Assembly (NCBI GenBank): GCA_016712275.1
Contig: JADJRI010000020.1
Span: 1 to 64,000 of the forward strand
Source of the DNA: Planctomycetota bacterium
Lineage (GTDB): Bacteria; Planctomycetota; Phycisphaerae; UBA1845; UTPLA1
Reading direction: 5' to 3'
Length of the DNA: 64,000 nucleotides
Shown: piece by piece, positions 28,894 to 38,090 of the stretch
How positions within the stretch are numbered: the stretch's first letter is position 1
Layout: the number at the start of each line of letters is the position of its first letter
Notes under the pieces: model-generated
Databases searched by the model: none
The model's input: the letters and a program-made list of their open reading frames with translations, nothing else
What the model was told of the DNA's origin: nothing
Translations under genes and position numbers: made by a program

Positions 28894-29688
28894 TTAGATA
28901 GACGGATTTGGGGAAGTTGCGCTGCGGGCTTGCTTGGCGTTCGAATTGCGGCGGTCGAATTCGATGAGGCCGTCGCGGACGGCGATGGTGCGGTTGGCGT
29001 AGTCGGCGATGTCGGGTTCGTGGGTGACGAGAATGATGGTCAGGCCGTTCTGCTGATTGAGCCCCTGCATGAGTGCCATGATTTCGACACCAGTTTTGCT
29101 GTCCAGATTTCCGGTGGGTTCGTCCGCGAGCAGCAGCACGGGATTGGTGACGAGCGAGCGGGCGATGGCGACGCGTTGTTTCTGTCCGCCGGAAAGCTGG
29201 TTGCTGTGATGGTGCGAGCGGTCGCTGAGGCCGACGAGTTCGAGCATGGCGGCGGCGCGTCGCCGGCGCTCCTTGCGGCGGACACCGGCATAGCTAAGCG
29301 GCAGGGCGACATTGTCTAGGACAGTCGTTCTCGGCAACAGATTGAAGCTCTGAAAGACAAAACCAAGCTTCTTGTTGCGGATGGCGGAAAGCTGGCTCTT
29401 GGACATACGGGTGACGTCGATGCCGTCGAGCAAATAGGTTCCCTGATCGCATCGGTCGAGGCAGCCGAGCACATGCATGAGGGTCGATTTGCCGGAGCCG
29501 CTGGGACCCATGATGGCGAGCATTTCGCCGTGATTGATGGTAAGTGTGACACCCCGCACCGCCGGAACGCTGACTTCTCCGATGTGATAGGTCTTGTAAA
29601 CATCGCGCACATCGATGAGCGGGAAATCGCCCGGGGTTTGATTGCGTTTGGTCGTGGGGGCGGTTTTTAGCAAGGCTGAGATTCCCAT
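28894..29688 (-). CDS. ABC transporter ATP-binding protein, MacB/LolD type
   Basis: ATPase of the MacB/LolD family: Walker [11 protein letters not shown]-loop [11 protein letters not shown], signature [15 protein letters not shown], Walker [14 protein letters not shown], and H-loop VTHEPD. ATG 29688 gives about 264 residues; a frame reaching 29811 reads through a hairpin repeat and is not the start. It follows a MacA-like adaptor on the same strand, so the pair should act in export of a lipoprotein, peptide or drug. No MacB-like permease gene is next to them, which is odd: it may lie elsewhere. Confidence 0.88.
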   Translation of the reverse strand: MGISALLKTAPTTKRNQTPGDFPLIDVRDVYKTYHIGEVSVPAVRGVTLTINHGEMLAIMGPSGSGKSTLMHVLGCLDRCDQGTYLLDGIDVTRMSKSQLSAIRNKKLGFVFQSFNLLPRTTVLDNVALPLSYAGVRRKERRRRAAAMLELVGLSDRSHHHSNQLSGGQKQRVAIARSLVTNPVLLLADEPTGNLDSKTGVEIMALMQGLNQQNGLTIILVTHEPDIADYANRTIAVRDGLIEFDRRNSNAKQARSATSPNPSI

Positions 29689-29706
29689 TGTTTTTGAAGT
29701 CTTGAG

Positions 29707-29754
29707 GTAGGCGGCCGTGTGGCACCGGCTATTAGCCGGTGCCACACGGCCGCC
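29707..29754 (+). repeat. REP-like element D1: GTAG head plus 20-bp-class palindrome
   Basis: GTAG at 29707-29710, then an almost uninterrupted palindrome to 29754. The inner arms are GTGGCACCGGC and GCCGGTGCCAC, and the outer arms GCGGCC and GGCCGC. The centre is TATTA. It lies between the adaptor and ATPase genes of a likely operon. The inner arm is the same GTGGCACCGGC motif found three times within oleC. Confidence 0.75.
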
Positions 29755-29788
29755 CAAAGAGCTGCCCACAGGGCTTGATCTGAGATTG

Positions 29789-30985
29789 CTACAGTCGACG
29801 GGCCGCACCACCTATGGTTCGGCGGCTCGCCCCGGCATCGGATCTGAAATTCCGCTCGATGATGATTTCATCGCCTTCCTTGAGATCGCCGCCGACGAGC
29901 TGGGTCAACATGCCATTTGTCAGGCCGATCTGCACTTCCTTGGGCGCGGCCCGCCCGTTTTCCCTGACATAGACCGTGGGTTTCGGCGGAGCGCCGAGCG
30001 GCTTGGCATTGGCGCCCGTCGGATCGGGTGGGTTGGGGTCAAAACGAAGGGCGGCATTGGGAATTTGAAGCACATTGTCCGCACGTGCCACTTCAAAGGT
30101 GATGTTGGCCGTCATGCCGGGGCGAAGCGCGATGTCGTCGTTGCTCGCTTCGATCAGCGTGACATAGGTCACGACGCCATCGAGGGCAGTGGCGTTGTAG
30201 CGAATCTGGGAGATGCGGCCCCTGAATATCCGGCTGGGATAGGCATCGACGCGAAAACTGGCCGGTCCGCCTTCTTGAATGAGGCCGATGTCGGATTCCG
30301 AGACATTGGCATTGACCTGCATTTGCTTCAGGTCATTGGCAATGACGAACAGCTCCGGCGCCTGGAATGACGCGGCGACCGTCTGGCCGTCCTCGATGTT
30401 GCGGGCAATGACGACGCCGTCGATGGGCGAGCGAATCACGGTTCGCTCGAGGTCGACGCGAGCGGAACTGAGCGTGGCCTCTGCGGCCTTGATGCTTGCG
30501 GTGGCGCCATGCCAGGCAGCCTTTGCGGCTTCTTCGTTTGCCTTTGCGATGAGAAGCTCGTTTGCACTCGCGTTTTGTTGCTCGCGCAGGGTTTCGATTC
30601 TTTTTCGCTCGCGCTCGGCATCCTTGTAGCGAACGAGCAGCTCCTCCTCGCGCGCTTTGGCCAGATCCAAGTCGGCCGCCGCCCGGTCGTGGGTGGTTTG
30701 GAATCGGTCGGGATCGATTTCGGCGAGAATACTGCCGGCCTTGACTTGTGCGTTGAAGTCCGTGTGCCACTTCATGATGCGGCCGCTGAGTTCGGAGCCG
30801 ACGATGACTTTGACGAGCGGCTCGATGGTGCCGGTTGCGGAAACGGTCTTGATGATGTCGCCCCGCGAGATCGGCTTGGTTACGAAGGCATCGGCCGATT
30901 TTTCGCCGCCGAAGAACGAGGTGTAAGCAAACCACCCGCCGACACCCAGTGCGGCAACCACCACAACCGTACCCATTGCTTTCAT
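29789..30985 (-). CDS. MacA-like periplasmic adaptor (membrane fusion protein)
   Basis: Single N-terminal membrane helix (about 3-25), a lipoyl-like domain (GTIEPLVKVIVGSELSGRI), an alpha-helical hairpin rich in Ala/Glu/Lys (about 95-170), a second lipoyl half (VIRSPIDGVVIARNIEDGQTV) and beta-barrel domains. 398 residues, typical of HlyD/MacA adaptors that link an inner-membrane ABC transporter to an outer-membrane channel. ATG 30985. A Pro-rich insert (PNPPDPTGANAKPLGAPPKP) near residue 340 is unusual. Upstream gene of the pair with the ATPase, with a palindrome in the gap. Confidence 0.9.
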   Translation of the reverse strand: MKAMGTVVVVAALGVGGWFAYTSFFGGEKSADAFVTKPISRGDIIKTVSATGTIEPLVKVIVGSELSGRIMKWHTDFNAQVKAGSILAEIDPDRFQTTHDRAAADLDLAKAREEELLVRYKDAERERKRIETLREQQNASANELLIAKANEEAAKAAWHGATASIKAAEATLSSARVDLERTVIRSPIDGVVIARNIEDGQTVAASFQAPELFVIANDLKQMQVNANVSESDIGLIQEGGPASFRVDAYPSRIFRGRISQIRYNATALDGVVTYVTLIEASNDDIALRPGMTANITFEVARADNVLQIPNAALRFDPNPPDPTGANAKPLGAPPKPTVYVRENGRAAPKEVQIGLTNGMLTQLVGGDLKEGDEIIIERNFRSDAGASRRTIGGAARRL

Positions 30986-31125
30986 GAATCCATCCCTTTG
31001 GCGACTTCAATTCACAGGCTTTTGACCGGTTTATTATAGTCTGGATTCGAGATTTCGAAACACGCCGTTCGGTCGCCATCCTTCGTATCGACAGACGCGG
31101 GTTGGCTGGGTATTCTCGCATTCCA

Positions 31126-31646
31126 ATGAGCGTCTTACTTGATGAAAACGGAATCGCGGCGGCTTTGGAACGCATCGCGCGGGAAATTGCCGCGTCGATC
31201 CCGCGCGGGGCGAGCTTCGGGCTGATTGGAATCCGGAGTCGCGGGGACACTCTGGCGGCACGTTTGTTGGCGTTTCTGGGAGAAAACGGCGTCAAAGTCG
31301 CCGATTTCGGCACGCTTGATATTACGATGTACCGGGACGATCTCGCGGAGATCGGGCCTTCGGCGGTTGTGCGCACCACCGAGATTCCCTTTGACGTGGC
31401 GGACAAGTACATCGTGCTGGTGGATGATGTCATTTATTCGGGCCGATCCATCCGAGCGGCGCTGGATGCGATCATCGACCTGGGCGGCCGCGGGCGATTC
31501 GATTGGCGGTGCTGGTGGATCGCGGCGGACGCGAGCTGCCGATCCAGCCGGACTTTGTCGGGCTGAGAACGAACGGCGAGGATCGGCATGTGACGGTGTT
31601 GCTGAAGGAACAGAACGGAATCGATCGCGTGGAGATGGATGGATGA
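31126..31646 (+). CDS. pyrR: PyrR bifunctional regulator / uracil phosphoribosyltransferase (one frameshift)
   Basis: Pyrimidine-responsive attenuation protein that is also a UPRTase. N-terminus [15 protein letters not shown] and PRPP loop [18 protein letters not shown] are diagnostic. After about 31484 the frame goes wrong, and the expected tail ([19 protein letters not shown] to VEMDG) reads in the next frame to a TGA at 31644-31646. One lost C in a GGCCGGCC run explains it. Joined length is about 173 residues. It stands immediately before pyrB, as in classic pyr operons. No obvious PyrR-binding attenuator was made out upstream. Confidence 0.92.
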
Positions 31647-31670
31647 GCAGCACGGGTAATTCCGTCCGCG

Positions 31671-32645
31671 ATGCGGAATCTCATCGCGTCGGCGCGCACG
31701 ACGCAGCGTGAATCCATGGTTTGGCCCCATCGAAATCTGCTGACGCTTGAGGACCTGACGGCCGACGAGATCAACATGATTCTCGACACGGCGTCGGCGT
31801 TTGAGGATGTGTCGACGCGCAGCGTGAAGAAGGTGCCGGCGCTGCGCGGACGCGTTGTGGTGAATTTGTTTTTCGAAGATTCGACGCGGACGCGCACGAG
31901 TTTCACGCTTGCAGCGCAGCGCCTGAGCGCGGACGTGATTGACTTCACGGCGAAGGCGAGTTCACTGTCGAAAGGCGAGTCGCTACGGGACACGGGGCGG
32001 AACATCGAGGCGATGGGCATCGATGTAATTGTGTGCCGGCATTCGTCGAGCGGTGCGAACCATTTGATTGCGAAGAACACAAAATGCTGCGTGATCAACG
32101 CGGGCGACGGGCGGCACGAGCATCCGACGCAGGGCTTGCTTGATATTTACACGATGCGAAAGGCGAAGGGGAAGATCGAGGGGCTGAAAGTCGCGATTGT
32201 CGGCGATGTGGGGAATTCGCGGGTGGCGCGATCGAATTTGCATGGGCTGTTGAAGCTCGGCGCGGAGGTGACGTTTGTCGGGCCGCCGACGATGGTGCCG
32301 GGTGCGTTTGCGAAGATGGGGGCGCGGGTTGTTCACGATTTCGATTCGGTGCTGGATGAATTCGATGTAATCAACATGCTGCGGATTCAGATGGAGCGGC
32401 TGGGGTCAAACGTGTTTCCGAGTTTGCAGGAGTATTCGCGGCTTTTCGGTTTGACCAATGAGCGGATGAAGCGGGCAAAGCCCGATGTGCTGGTGATGCA
32501 TCCGGGGCCGATCAATCGCGGGGTGGAGATGGCCGGGGATGTCGCGGATGGGGCGAACAGCGTGATTTTGGAACAGGTGACAAACGGGCTGGCCGTGCGG
32601 ATGGCGGTGATGTTTTTGTGTACGCAGGCACAAGGGGCGGGTTGA
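31671..32645 (+). CDS. pyrB: Aspartate carbamoyltransferase catalytic chain
   Basis: Forms carbamoyl aspartate, the second step of UMP synthesis. Carbamoyl-phosphate loop FFEDSTRTRTSF, SLSKGESLRDT and HPTQGLLDIYT are all present. About 324 residues from ATG 31671; ATG 31716 (MVWPHRNLLTLEDL) starts nearer to the conserved core. An ATGA overlap with pyrR at 31643 exists but is out of frame, so a further lost base here may hide a coupled start. No pyrI or inactive dihydroorotase gene directly follows; pyrC lies 0.8 kb downstream. Confidence 0.94.
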   Translation: MRNLIASARTTQRESMVWPHRNLLTLEDLTADEINMILDTASAFEDVSTRSVKKVPALRGRVVVNLFFEDSTRTRTSFTLAAQRLSADVIDFTAKASSLSKGESLRDTGRNIEAMGIDVIVCRHSSSGANHLIAKNTKCCVINAGDGRHEHPTQGLLDIYTMRKAKGKIEGLKVAIVGDVGNSRVARSNLHGLLKLGAEVTFVGPPTMVPGAFAKMGARVVHDFDSVLDEFDVINMLRIQMERLGSNVFPSLQEYSRLFGLTNERMKRAKPDVLVMHPGPINRGVEMAGDVADGANSVILEQVTNGLAVRMAVMFLCTQAQGAG

Positions 32646-32685
32646 CTCGAGTCAATTCATCGTCAATAAAGTCGAGGACAGTTGC

Positions 32686-33273
32686 GTGCCGGCAAGTTCT
32701 TACATCGAAAATCCTGTTCTCGGTTACGCGGCATATTCTGCTGTAAAGTTCATTGGTTACACACTATTTGCAAGCTGGATTCCCGGATTCTATCGAAAAC
32801 AAGGAAGAGAGACCATTCAGGTCGATGCGAATGGGCAAATCGATGATGATCTAATTTGCTCCCGTTGTAAGTATCAATTAAGGGGCCTTGGAGCGTCGGC
32901 ACGATGTCCGGAATGCGACATGTCGGTGGCCGAATCGTTAAACGATCCTTATCGCAGCAGGGTGGGCGATCCAGATGCAAATCCGTATCTGGCAGGGGCA
33001 GTTCGAACTTTCATTGGGATGGCACTCGGATATGTATTATACGGCATCTCTCAACTGTTGCCGGCCATTCCATTAGCCGTCGGAATAATCTTACTTTTGC
33101 CGGTGCGCTTCGCGGAATGGGCGCTTTTGCTTTACTTGTTCTATGACCGAACCTGGTCACGCAAAGCCGTGAATGAGAGAATCATAATGCGAGGAGTGCT
33201 GCTTTCGTTTTTGCTCGATTTGCCAGCTGCAATGGGCTTTTGCCTTGTTTCCTACCGGCTTTCAATCTGCTGA
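32686..33273 (+). CDS. Membrane protein with N-terminal zinc ribbon
   Basis: 195 residues. The ribbon CSRCKYQLRGL plus CPECDMSV (near 60-82) is followed by three or four membrane segments (about 105-190). The C-x2-C-x-Y-x-L-R-G ... C-P-E-C form is a recurrent planctomycete type of unknown function and appears again at 37153-38067. Start taken as GTG 32686; no ATG gives a better N-terminus. More AT-rich than the flanking pyr genes, which hints that it was inserted between pyrB and pyrC. Confidence 0.7.
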   Translation: MPASSYIENPVLGYAAYSAVKFIGYTLFASWIPGFYRKQGRETIQVDANGQIDDDLICSRCKYQLRGLGASARCPECDMSVAESLNDPYRSRVGDPDANPYLAGAVRTFIGMALGYVLYGISQLLPAIPLAVGIILLLPVRFAEWALLLYLFYDRTWSRKAVNERIIMRGVLLSFLLDLPAAMGFCLVSYRLSIC

Positions 33274-33323
33274 ATTAGTTTGTACGAATTGATTGACAAA
33301 TCTGATGAAGGCAACGGTATAGG

Positions 33324-33503
33324 ATGGACACTCGACAAACCAATTTAATAACAATTACAACCAAGCAGCACCGAGAAATTGAAAAAAGAATAGCCGAATT
33401 TGAATCTGATCCGAGTATTGCTCCGTGGGAGAAAGTAATTAAGAATCCTTTAGAAACCTCGAAAGGCTATGAGAAAAAAGGGGTTGAGCATGCCTGTTCA
33501 TAA
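33324..33503 (+). CDS. Small protein resembling the C-terminus of TIGR02574 addiction-module components
   Basis: 59 codons from ATG 33324 to TAA 33501-33503, overlapping the pyrC start by 14 bases. The segment REIEKRIAEFESDPSIAPWEKV matches the end of the family (Asp/Glu-Arg-Arg-Leu ... Trp-Glu-Glu-Val). The usual N-terminal helix is missing, so it may be a remnant antitoxin-like gene. No RelE-like partner follows. AT-rich like the gene before it. Low certainty that it is expressed. Confidence 0.4.
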   Translation: MDTRQTNLITITTKQHREIEKRIAEFESDPSIAPWEKVIKNPLETSKGYEKKGVEHACS

Positions 33504-34836
33504 TCTGTTGATCCGTAACGGCCGCGTGATCGATCCCTCACAAGAGATGGATCAAACCGCCGATGTGATGATCATTGCCGGAAAAATTTCTTCGATTACA
33601 CCCGCGGTCGCAAACTCACCAAAAACCAAGCCTAAAGCTTCAGTCCATGAAGAAATCGATGCGACGGGCAAAATCGTTTGTCCAGGCCTGATCGACATGC
33701 ACGTGCATTTGCGCGAACCGGGCAATGAGGATGAGGAAACCATTGCCTCGGGCAGCGCGGCGGCGGTGGCGGGGGGATTCACTTCGATTGCATGCATGCC
33801 GAACACGCAGCCGGCCATCGATAACGAGGCTGTCGTTGAATTTGTGATGCGCCAGGCGGCGCGGTGCGGACTTTGCAATGTGTTTCCCGTTGGAGCGATT
33901 ACCAAGGGACGGCTGGGCAAGGAGCTGGCCGAGATCGGGCACATGGTGCGTGCCGGGGCGGTGGCATTCAGCGATGACGGCTGCGGGGTGGCGAACCCCA
34001 ATACGATGCTTCGGGCGATGCAATATGCCAAAATGTTCAACAGGCCGCTGATTCAACATTGCGAGGACGCGGATCTGGCGTCCGGCGGGTGCATGAATGC
34101 GGGGCTGACGGCGACGCGGCTGGGATTGCCGGGGATACCGGCGCTGGCGGAAGAGGTGATGCTCCAGCGGGATATCTTGCTGGCCGAGAGCGTCGGCGCG
34201 GCCTATCACGCAGCACATATTTCGACGGCCGGCGCGGTGCAGATGATCCGCGATGCAAAAAAGCGCGGCGTGCGGGTAACGGCTGAGGTGTGCCCACATC
34301 ATGTGCTGCTGACCGAGGAGGCCATCGGCGATTATGACACAAACTACAAAATGAACCCGCCCCTGCGGACGAAGCGCGACGTGGAGGCGTGCATTGAAGG
34401 TGTCGTGGATGGGACGATCGATTGTCTGGTGACGGATCATGCGCCCCATGGCGCGGATGAGAAGGCGTTTGATTTTCAAAACGCGCCGTTTGGCATCATT
34501 GGATTGGAGACAGCTCTTCCACTCCTTATCAAGGTGTTCGTCGAATCGAAATTGCTAGATTGGGCTGGTTTGGTTGAGCGAATGTCGCTTGCGCCGGCCC
34601 GGGTTCTAGGTCTGCGCAAGGGCACGCTGAAGCCCGGCAGCGATGCAGACTTGACAATCTTCAATCCTGCGGAGGAATGGGTAATCGATCCCACTTTGTT
34701 CATGTCGCGAAGCCGGAATACGCCTTTTGGGGGCTGGTCGGTTCGGGGGCGCGTGATGCAAACGGTTGTGGGAGGTCAAGTTATGTTTGATCACGCGACC
34801 GGCATTCGGAATGTGGTAGCGCTGGCTCCAGTTTAA
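33490..34836 (+). CDS. pyrC: Dihydroorotase
   Basis: Closes carbamoyl aspartate to dihydroorotate, third step of UMP synthesis. Metal ligands: DMHVHLREPG, HCEDADL, AAHIST and TDHAPHG. These place it in the class I (PyrC/allantoinase-like) amidohydrolases. About 448 residues from ATG 33490 (MPVHNLLIRNG); the frame start at 33469 adds seven basic residues. Intact. Downstream of pyrR and pyrB, so probably the last gene of the pyr cluster, with two AT-rich genes in between. Confidence 0.94.
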   Translation: MPVHNLLIRNGRVIDPSQEMDQTADVMIIAGKISSITPAVANSPKTKPKASVHEEIDATGKIVCPGLIDMHVHLREPGNEDEETIASGSAAAVAGGFTSIACMPNTQPAIDNEAVVEFVMRQAARCGLCNVFPVGAITKGRLGKELAEIGHMVRAGAVAFSDDGCGVANPNTMLRAMQYAKMFNRPLIQHCEDADLASGGCMNAGLTATRLGLPGIPALAEEVMLQRDILLAESVGAAYHAAHISTAGAVQMIRDAKKRGVRVTAEVCPHHVLLTEEAIGDYDTNYKMNPPLRTKRDVEACIEGVVDGTIDCLVTDHAPHGADEKAFDFQNAPFGIIGLETALPLLIKVFVESKLLDWAGLVERMSLAPARVLGLRKGTLKPGSDADLTIFNPAEEWVIDPTLFMSRSRNTPFGGWSVRGRVMQTVVGGQVMFDHATGIRNVVALAPV

Positions 34837-35290
34837 GTTTCAATGATTGGTAAATTGGGAGCCAGTCTGGGTAATTGTAATTGGTGACAACTGCCAATAA
34901 TTCCTTGCAAGAATTGCGCTTTAGTGTAATATATGGGTGGGTCGGATAATGTCCGGGTGGCGCCAGTGGGACGACGAATTGTCCCATAAGGAAACCGACC
35001 ACGTGACCGACCGAACAAGTCAATCAGAATGGCCGACGCCATTTGTTGAAAAAAGGACTTTCAGTTATCCACCGTTTCCGCCGAATTTCGGTCGGGGTGG
35101 TTGAGGTGCATCGGCTAGGGGACCGAGAGGCAAAGGCGAGAGTCGTCCGCCTTAGGGTTTGTGGGCATGGGGATCCGCGAATCCGTTAACGTGACGGCAG
35201 GAATTTGATGACGGTCCGCACGCCCCCGCTTGGCGCGGCGCGACATGGCGAATCGCCGTTCAAAGGTTTTTCGAGGTAAGGAGACCCGCG
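34837..35290. other. Intergenic region without recognised features
   Basis: About 450 bases between pyrC and the PilZ gene. Codon patterns are absent on both strands. The stretch 35100-35165 is rich in GGC and GAG and was examined as a possible riboswitch, without a convincing fold. AGGTAAGGAG at 35272-35281 is a ribosome-binding site for the next gene. Confidence 0.5.
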
Positions 35291-35722
35291 ATGTCAATGC
35301 AGTTGCCGACCCCGATTCCCGTTGGTTCCCCGTATATCAAGTCGCCGCCCATGCTGGATCGTTGGGGTTTGCTCAGTGGCGATGCCCTTTCACGAGATCA
35401 TCGAAATTACTCGCGACGAGATGTGGCCTGCGACATCTGGCTGATCGACGGCAGCTCGCAAAGCGTCGTCCGGTGCCAGGCAGACGACATTTCAGACGCG
35501 GGCGTTTTTGCCACGGCCCCGGTAGGCTATGGACTGGGTGTCGGCCAGCGCTATGAAATCCGGATTGCCGCGACGCCGGAATTTGCCAGTCTCTCGCCGC
35601 ATCAGGCGCCGTCGCTCGGATATGGCACGGTGATTCGACTCGAATTCGACGTGGCCAAGGGCGAGTCGCATCGCGTTGGTATCGCGGTGCGGTTCGATGT
35701 GCCGCAGCTCATACCCGTTTAA
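35291..35722 (+). CDS. PilZ-domain protein (probable cyclic-di-GMP receptor)
   Basis: 143 residues. The binding signature is visible: basic NYSRRDVACDIWL followed about 30 residues later by ADDISDAGVFA, matching R-x3-R and D/N-x-S-x2-G. PilZ domains bind cyclic di-GMP and act on motility, secretion or polysaccharide export. ATG 35291 lies after AGGTAAGGAG. No enzyme domain is attached. The following gene begins within 70 bases but is unrelated in sequence type. Confidence 0.8.
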   Translation: MSMQLPTPIPVGSPYIKSPPMLDRWGLLSGDALSRDHRNYSRRDVACDIWLIDGSSQSVVRCQADDISDAGVFATAPVGYGLGVGQRYEIRIAATPEFASLSPHQAPSLGYGTVIRLEFDVAKGESHRVGIAVRFDVPQLIPV

Positions 35723-35789
35723 GCCCCATTCTCTTGCAACGACCTGCGAATCTGCATCTAATACGCCCGCGTTGCGCTTTAACGTCGGG

Positions 35790-36545
35790 GTGCTTGAACA
35801 CGTGAACTTATTCGCAGGAACGTTACTCGAAGATTTCAAGAACGACCCGTTTCCAATTCTCTTGGTGGGCGGTTTTGTTGCAATTGGGCTGTTGATTGGA
35901 GTCTTCTCCCACTATGCAGCTAAGAAGCGGCGCGAGGCGCTTCGAAAACTGGCGTTGGAAGCGGGCTTTTCCTTTGACGAGGGCCGGGAGCCGGGTCTCT
36001 ATGTCAGGCGATGCAGCAGCATCGATCTCTTTAACCAGGGCAACAACCGATACACCTTCAACCATCTCGTCGGCGAACGCAACGGCCAGTCCGTTGTGGC
36101 ATGCGATTATCACTACGAAACCTATTCCCGCGACAAGAACGGCAAGAAAACAACCCATCACCATTACTACGGCATGGTCCTGCTTCGCGTCGGCCTGAAC
36201 ATGCCGCAGGTGAAAATTCGCCGGGAGGGCCTGTTTGACAAAATCGCCGGTGCGCTCGGCTTTGACGATATCGATTTTGAGTCGGCCGAGTTTTCGCGCA
36301 AGTTTCACGTTTCCGCCGCGGATCGGAAATTCGCCTATGATCTGATTCATCCGCGGGCGATGGAGTATCTACTGGAAACGGATAACTTAAGCTGGGAATT
36401 CGACGGCGATGTGATTGCGGTTTACAAACACGGCGTGTTCGATCCGGGCCGCATCATGCCGGCCATACAGACGGCCGTCGGCTTTGTGAAGCATGTGCCG
36501 GAGTTCGTGAAGGCGGATCGATCGCGAACCGGATCAGCGGGGTGA
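35790..36545 (+). CDS. Membrane-anchored protein of unknown function (DUF3137-like appearance)
   Basis: About 250 residues from GTG 35790; GTG 35802 is equally in frame. One membrane helix (about 15-38, PFPILLVGGFVAIGLLIGVF) is followed by a basic stretch and a soluble domain with a His-rich patch (TTHHHYYG). The layout resembles DUF3137 membrane proteins that sit next to lemA. That supports the call because lemA starts two bases after the stop of this gene. Role unknown. Confidence 0.6.
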   Translation: MLEHVNLFAGTLLEDFKNDPFPILLVGGFVAIGLLIGVFSHYAAKKRREALRKLALEAGFSFDEGREPGLYVRRCSSIDLFNQGNNRYTFNHLVGERNGQSVVACDYHYETYSRDKNGKKTTHHHYYGMVLLRVGLNMPQVKIRREGLFDKIAGALGFDDIDFESAEFSRKFHVSAADRKFAYDLIHPRAMEYLLETDNLSWEFDGDVIAVYKHGVFDPGRIMPAIQTAVGFVKHVPEFVKADRSRTGSAG

Positions 36546-36546
36546 C

Positions 36547-37113
36547 ATGGAAAACACGTGGGTTGTCGTGGCGATTGCCGTCGTGGTGGCACTGGGATTT
36601 CCGATCATTCTTTACAACGGACTGGTGCGTTTGCGCAATCACTGCCGCGAATCGTGGAGCGACGTGGATACGGAACTGAAGCGGCGGCATGATTTGATTC
36701 CGAATCTGGTCGAAGTCGTGAAGGGGTATGCGAAGCACGAGCGGGAGTTGTTCGAGCGCGTGGCGTCGCTGCGCAGTCAGGCGATGTCGGGCCGGAATTC
36801 CCCCGGCGAACTGGCGGCGAAAGAGAACGAGCTCATGGGCGCCGTCGGCCGTTTGTTCGCGTTGGCGGAGGGGTATCCATCGCTGAAGGCCGACGAACAT
36901 TTTCAACGCCTGATGCGCGAACTGGTGCTGACCGAAGATCGCATTCAGGCGGCGCGGCGGTTTTACAATGCGAATGTGCGGGATTTCAACACGCGGTGCG
37001 AGGTGTTTCCGTCGGTGATCCTGGCGAAGACGTTCAGCTTTGAGGCGGAGGAGTTTTTTGAATTGAGCGATGTGAAGGAGCGGATCGCGCCGGCGGTTGG
37101 GTTGGGGTCATAA
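36547..37113 (+). CDS. LemA family protein
   Basis: Single N-terminal membrane helix (about 4-24), then the family core YNGLVRLRNHCRESWSDVDT ... RRHDLIPNLVEVVKGYAKHE. The helical C-terminus has TEDRIQAARRFYNANVRDFN and an ending close to FPSVILAKTFSFEAEEFFE. 188 residues, intact, ATG 36547. LemA proteins are membrane-linked and of unclear biochemical function. Tight spacing with the preceding gene suggests co-expression. Confidence 0.92.
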   Translation: MENTWVVVAIAVVVALGFPIILYNGLVRLRNHCRESWSDVDTELKRRHDLIPNLVEVVKGYAKHERELFERVASLRSQAMSGRNSPGELAAKENELMGAVGRLFALAEGYPSLKADEHFQRLMRELVLTEDRIQAARRFYNANVRDFNTRCEVFPSVILAKTFSFEAEEFFELSDVKERIAPAVGLGS

Positions 37114-37152
37114 ATGCAGCGCAGAAAGTTGCACACTTCGTCTTCATGTGCC

Positions 37153-38067
37153 TCATGTTTGTATTACGTCGGCCTGCCGATGGGCCGCCTTACGCAGATG
37201 CCATTCCACAAAGGTTGCCACAAGTGCGCCGATGACGACGGCCGCACAAGTGAGGCCCCAGACGACATAAAGACGGATGAATTCGTACCCGCGGCCCTCT
37301 TCGTTCATTGAGCCGCCGAGCCAGCCTGCAACGACAAAAACCGCCAGGTGAAGCAGGGCAAACAGTGACGATCGGCCGCGCATCGCGAATGCCTGAAGAT
37401 AAGTGTATGTCAGGAAGACAAGCGGGAAGACGCAGCCGAGAAAAACGCCGCCCCAATCAGTCCAACCCGGCACACCGCAACCGAAGATGAAAAACATCGG
37501 CGCGAGCAACAACGGGTGCCACGGTGTGGCATGTTTGCGGCACCAGGCGTTCATCCGGCTCATGAGCGACGGATTGAAACCGCGAAGTTCGACGGCCGGC
37601 AGGGCGACGCCGCACTCCGGGCAGATGCCGCTGGTGTTGCCGCGAATATTGTATTTGCAGATTGGGCAGGATTCCGGGTTGCGCCGACCGGGTCGAAATG
37701 CAGCCGCGATGAGAGCCGAAAGGAACCCCAGCACAACCATGATGGCCGTTAAGAACGGAAATACAAAAAGCCACATGCCGGACAATTCAATCAATTGCGA
37801 ATCCACAACCACTCCAATATAGGATGCGATGGGAAACAGGAACAGGTGCCAGAGCGAATGTAATGATGGGGCTCGATTATTCGAAATCACCATAAAAGGG
37901 CAGTAGAAGATTGACAGAAGAAACATGCCAATTACGAAAAGCCCGGCAGCACCATTTGATCCGCGGCTAAATAGAAAAGACACCAACACTATTGGTATTA
38001 AGAATAGGTAGGAATGGGGCGGTGTGAACCTGTTTGGTTTCAATTGGAGCTTCTGGAATGCTGCCAT
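37153..38067 (-). CDS. Polytopic membrane protein with central zinc ribbon
   Basis: About 305 residues from ATG 38067; a TTG at 38094 overlapping the oleC stop is possible. Four membrane segments (about 20-125) precede CPICKYNIRGN plus CPECGVALP, and four more follow. This is the same C-x2-C-x-Y-x-(L/I)-R-G ribbon as at 32686. Function unknown. It follows oleC closely on the same strand, so it may be co-transcribed, but no link to olefin synthesis is known. Confidence 0.68.
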   Translation of the reverse strand: MAAFQKLQLKPNRFTPPHSYLFLIPIVLVSFLFSRGSNGAAGLFVIGMFLLSIFYCPFMVISNNRAPSLHSLWHLFLFPIASYIGVVVDSQLIELSGMWLFVFPFLTAIMVVLGFLSALIAAAFRPGRRNPESCPICKYNIRGNTSGICPECGVALPAVELRGFNPSLMSRMNAWCRKHATPWHPLLLAPMFFIFGCGVPGWTDWGGVFLGCVFPLVFLTYTYLQAFAMRGRSSLFALLHLAVFVVAGWLGGSMNEEGRGYEFIRLYVVWGLTCAAVVIGALVATFVEWHLRKAAHRQADVIQT

Positions 38068-38090
38068 GCATGCGATCCTGTTTCGGCGAT

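Noticed and set aside
35100..35170. Cyclic-di-GMP (GEMM) riboswitch before the PilZ gene
   Set aside because: Some GGC and GAGGCAAAG text is suggestive, but the two-helix core and receptor could not be built.
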